Source: Fimbriimonadaceae bacterium
GTDB lineage: Bacteria; Armatimonadota; Fimbriimonadia; Fimbriimonadales; Fimbriimonadaceae
NCBI GenBank assembly: GCA_019454665.1
Contig: JACFNW010000088.1
Span: 1-7,811 of the forward strand
Length of the DNA stretch: 7,811 nt
Reading direction: 5' to 3'
Shown here: piece after piece, positions 6,097 to 7,811 of the stretch
Position numbering within the stretch: the stretch's first letter is position 1
Layout of the letters: the number at the start of each line of letters is the position of its first letter
Made by a program: the position numbers and the translations under genes
The notes under the pieces: generated by a model
What the model saw: only the letters and a program-made list of their open reading frames with translations
Databases searched by the model: none
What the model was told of the DNA's origin: nothing

Positions 6097-6359
6097 AGGC
6101 GGCTTTGCAGTTCGGTCGGCGACGACTGCTTCGCGGGCAGCGAACTCAGGTTGTCAATGGCAATCGTCTGCTGATGGACCAACTGCTTGAGTTGTTCGAC
6201 CTCGGCCCGCAACCGCTGGACCTCGACGTCCTGCCCAGAGTTGCGCGTTTCGTGGATGATTCTCGCCATCTTCTGCTGATGCGCCGAGAGGATCGCCACA
6301 ATCGGGATCATCAGGGCGACGATCGGGATCATGACGGCGATGTTTTCAACTGGGAACAT
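6093..6359 (-). CDS. Small membrane-anchored coiled-coil protein of unknown function
   Basis: An 88-residue protein. Residues about 7-25 form one hydrophobic helix with a doubled motif (MIPIVALMIPIVAI). A basic stretch follows (HQQKMARIIHETR), then a predicted coiled coil at about 46-71 (VQRLRAEVEQLKQLVHQQ) and a polar tail. The likely topology is one membrane span with the coiled coil in the cytoplasm. PspB and related small envelope-stress proteins have a similar build, but I see no residue signature that proves kinship. It starts with ATG at 6359, weakly supported by AAGAG six bases upstream. It lies 36 bases after hisA, and its stop overlaps the start of the FecE-type ATPase, so the two are probably made together. 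An internal start at Met10 is possible. Confidence 0.7.
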   Translation of the reverse strand: MFPVENIAVMIPIVALMIPIVAILSAHQQKMARIIHETRNSGQDVEVQRLRAEVEQLKQLVHQQTIAIDNLSSLPAKQSSPTELQSRL

Positions 6360-6395
6360 AGGGCACTCTTGTTCCGGATATTGTACAAAGGTTGT

Positions 6396-7124
6396 CTAAC
6401 GGGGCTGGACTATGGTCTGATCGGCCAGGGCTTCGGCGAGGGTGAAACGCCCCTCGTAGAGCGCTTTGCCGACGATCGCGCCTTCGACGCCTAGAGCAGC
6501 CAAACGCCGCAGATCGTCGAGGCAGGAGACTCCGCCGCTGGCGATCACCGGGATGGCCAGGGCCTCGGCCAATGCTCGAGTCGAAGCCAACGAAGGGCCG
6601 GCGAGCGATCCGTCCACGGCGATATCCGTGTAAATCACGCGCTTCGCGCCGCGAGCCGCCAACTCTTGCGCGAACGCCACAACGCCTAGGCCCGTGCCTT
6701 CCAGCCAGCCTTCGATGGCGACTTCGCCGTTTCGTGCATCGAGACCCGCCACGAGCCGATCCCCCAAAGCGTCGAACCACGCTTCTGGCGGGATCGTGCC
6801 GCGGACCAGAGCGCTGCCCACGATCACGCGCTCGACGCCGCAGTCCAGGAGCCGCTGGGCGTGTTCGAGCGACCGCACGCCTCCCCCGACCTGAACGCGC
6901 GCCCCCGTCTCGGCCACGATGGCCCGGATGACCTCGGTATTGACGGGTGTGCCGCTGCGCGCACCGTCGAGGTCCACGACATGCAACCATGCGGCGCCTT
7001 CGGCCACAAATGTCTTCGCAGGCGCCAGCGGGTTGTCGTCGTAGACGGTGCTGCGATCGTAATCGCCCTGAACGAGGCGCACGCACCTGCCGCCCAGCAG
7101 ATCAATGGCGGGAAAGATCACCAT
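6396..7124 (-). CDS. hisA: Phosphoribosylformimino-5-aminoimidazole carboxamide ribotide isomerase (HisA)
   Basis: A 242-residue (beta/alpha)8 barrel enzyme of usual length. It catalyses the Amadori isomerisation of ProFAR to PRFAR in histidine biosynthesis (EC 5.3.1.16). Visible features are the start IFPAIDLLGG with catalytic base Asp8, VVDLDGA at 49-55, phosphate-binding GGGVRS at 80-85, the second catalytic Asp in GLDARNG (D129), YTDIAVDG at 165-172 and the second phosphate loop ASGGVS at 195-200. The frame is open further upstream to 7271, but that part shadows hisH. ATG 7124 overlaps the hisH stop by seven bases; a GTG one codon later would give a GTGA overlap instead. It is the last his gene of the cluster on this side, and hisF does not follow it. 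Confidence 0.96.
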   Translation of the reverse strand: MVIFPAIDLLGGRCVRLVQGDYDRSTVYDDNPLAPAKTFVAEGAAWLHVVDLDGARSGTPVNTEVIRAIVAETGARVQVGGGVRSLEHAQRLLDCGVERVIVGSALVRGTIPPEAWFDALGDRLVAGLDARNGEVAIEGWLEGTGLGVVAFAQELAARGAKRVIYTDIAVDGSLAGPSLASTRALAEALAIPVIASGGVSCLDDLRRLAALGVEGAIVGKALYEGRFTLAEALADQTIVQPR

Positions 7125-7705
7125 GCCAGGAAGTTGCGGAGGATGGCCAGGCCGATGATGCCGCTCTTTTCGGGGTGAAATTGGCAGCCCCAAATGTTCT
7201 CGCGGCGAACGGCGGCGGGGAATTCGATGCCGTAGGTGGAGGTGGCCGCGATGTCGGCCTGTTCCACGCATTCGGTGTAGAGCGAATGGACGAAGTAGAC
7301 CTGGCTGCCGGGGTCAATCCCCTCGAAAAGCACTCGGTCGCGGACCTGCAACGTGTTCCACCCCATGTGGGGCACTTTCAGGCCCTCCAGCCGAGGCAGG
7401 TAGCGGACGACGCCGGGCAGCAGCCCAAGACCTTCGGAACCGCCGTGTTCCTCGCTGCGGTCGAAGAGGAGTTGCTGACCCAGGCAGATGCCCATCACGG
7501 GGCGCCCGCTGTTCGCGAAAGCCTCGATCTCTTCGCGAAAGGGTGCAAGGTGCTTCATCGCCTCTGCGAACGCGCCGACGCCGGGGATGATGAGCTTCGT
7601 CGCGCCCTGCAGGTCGTTCTGAATCCGGGAATCGTAGCCCAAGAAGTCAATGGCCTTCTTGACCGACTTCAGATTGCCCATTCCATAGTCGAGAACGACG
7701 ATCAA
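7118..7705 (-). CDS. hisH: Imidazole glycerol phosphate synthase glutaminase subunit (HisH)
   Basis: A 195-residue class I glutamine amidotransferase of normal length. It hydrolyses glutamine and channels ammonia to HisF, which turns PRFAR into IGP and AICAR (EC 4.3.2.10). The catalytic triad is visible: Cys74 in MGICLGQQ, and His177 and Glu179 in QFHPEKSG. The oxyanion-strand region PGVGAF (41-46) and the HisH-specific VPHMGWN (111-117) are also present. The start is TTG at 7705, overlapping the hisB stop as TTGA. The family-typical N-terminus MIVVLDYGMGNLKSV begins exactly there, and AAGGGGA lies seven bases upstream, so the rare start is well supported. The stop overlaps the hisA start. 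The partner hisF is not in the window. Confidence 0.97.
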   Translation of the reverse strand: MIVVLDYGMGNLKSVKKAIDFLGYDSRIQNDLQGATKLIIPGVGAFAEAMKHLAPFREEIEAFANSGRPVMGICLGQQLLFDRSEEHGGSEGLGLLPGVVRYLPRLEGLKVPHMGWNTLQVRDRVLFEGIDPGSQVYFVHSLYTECVEQADIAATSTYGIEFPAAVRRENIWGCQFHPEKSGIIGLAILRNFLAW

Positions 7706-7811
7706 TCCAACGTCCCCTTGGTGCTGGCCGGCCCTCGCCGGTCCGAGCGTTCGAAAGCTTGGTGCAGCGCCATGCCGACGCCCTTGAACACGGCCTCGCA
7801 GACGTGGTGGT
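7702..7811 (-). CDS. hisB: Imidazoleglycerol-phosphate dehydratase (3' end only)
   Basis: The last 35 codons of a gene that enters from the right end of the window. The peptide starts at the second conserved metal-binding motif, HHVCEAVFKGVGMAL (the HHxxE type seen in IGP dehydratases), and ends with the family-typical STKGTLD. The enzyme converts IGP to imidazole acetol phosphate (EC 4.2.1.19), a step just downstream of HisH/HisF. The ORF stops with TGA at 7702-7704, overlapping the TTG start of hisH. Whether the full protein also carries a histidinol-phosphatase domain cannot be seen, since that would lie upstream. Confidence 0.93.
   Translation of the reverse strand, partial: HHVCEAVFKGVGMALHQAFERSDRRGPASTKGTLD
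7713..7719 (-). promoter_or_regulatory. Ribosome binding site of hisH
   Basis: The minus strand reads AAGGGGA inside the last codons of hisB, seven bases before the TTG at 7705. It supports the unusual TTG start. Confidence 0.55.

Noticed and set aside
6380..6385. TACAAT on the minus strand as a promoter for the small membrane protein
   Set aside because: No -35 lies at suitable spacing, and it overlaps the palindrome TTGTACAA. The gene could simply read through from hisA, 36 bases upstream.
7125..7271. A 49-codon upstream extension of hisA
   Set aside because: It overlaps hisH out of frame, is Arg/His-rich, and HisA proteins begin at the IFPAIDLLGG strand.

Overview
This is a gene-dense, GC-rich bacterial chromosome segment. 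All CDS except the first two run on the minus strand. Many genes are tightly coupled by 4-base stop/start overlaps that use GTG or TTG starts. The phylum cannot be fixed from the window. The gene style and the sugar-transporter family loosely recall Armatimonadota (Fimbriimonadia) or Planctomycetota, but that is only an impression.

Layout. (1) 1-1127, plus strand: the end of a 2-oxo-acid dehydrogenase E1 alpha gene, then the complete E1 beta gene. (2) 1128-1342: a non-coding convergent gap with a degenerate heptamer tandem repeat and a 15-bp direct repeat. (3) 1343-4817, minus strand: an RbsB/RbsA/RbsC-type sugar ABC transporter operon (binding lipoprotein, double ATPase, permease), each gene joined to the next by a GTGA overlap. 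(4) 4883-5215, minus: a TfoX N-terminal-domain protein, probably with its own promoter. (5) 5326-6359, minus: a small membrane/coiled-coil protein overlapped by a FecE/BtuD-type ABC ATPase, with no permease or binding protein in view. (6) 6396-7811, minus: histidine biosynthesis genes hisA, hisH and the 3' end of hisB, read in the order hisB-hisH-hisA.

The outstanding observation is the sugar-binding lipoprotein at 3783-4817. Its two halves are in swapped order. After the lipoprotein signal comes the half that is normally C-terminal in class I periplasmic binding proteins. A short Ala-rich linker follows, and then the half that is normally N-terminal. The reading frame is intact through all the joins, the expected ligand-pocket residues are present in permuted order, and the operon around it is normal. 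It therefore looks like a naturally circularly permuted type I binding protein, unless the record itself is rearranged. The other genes look like ordinary members of their families.
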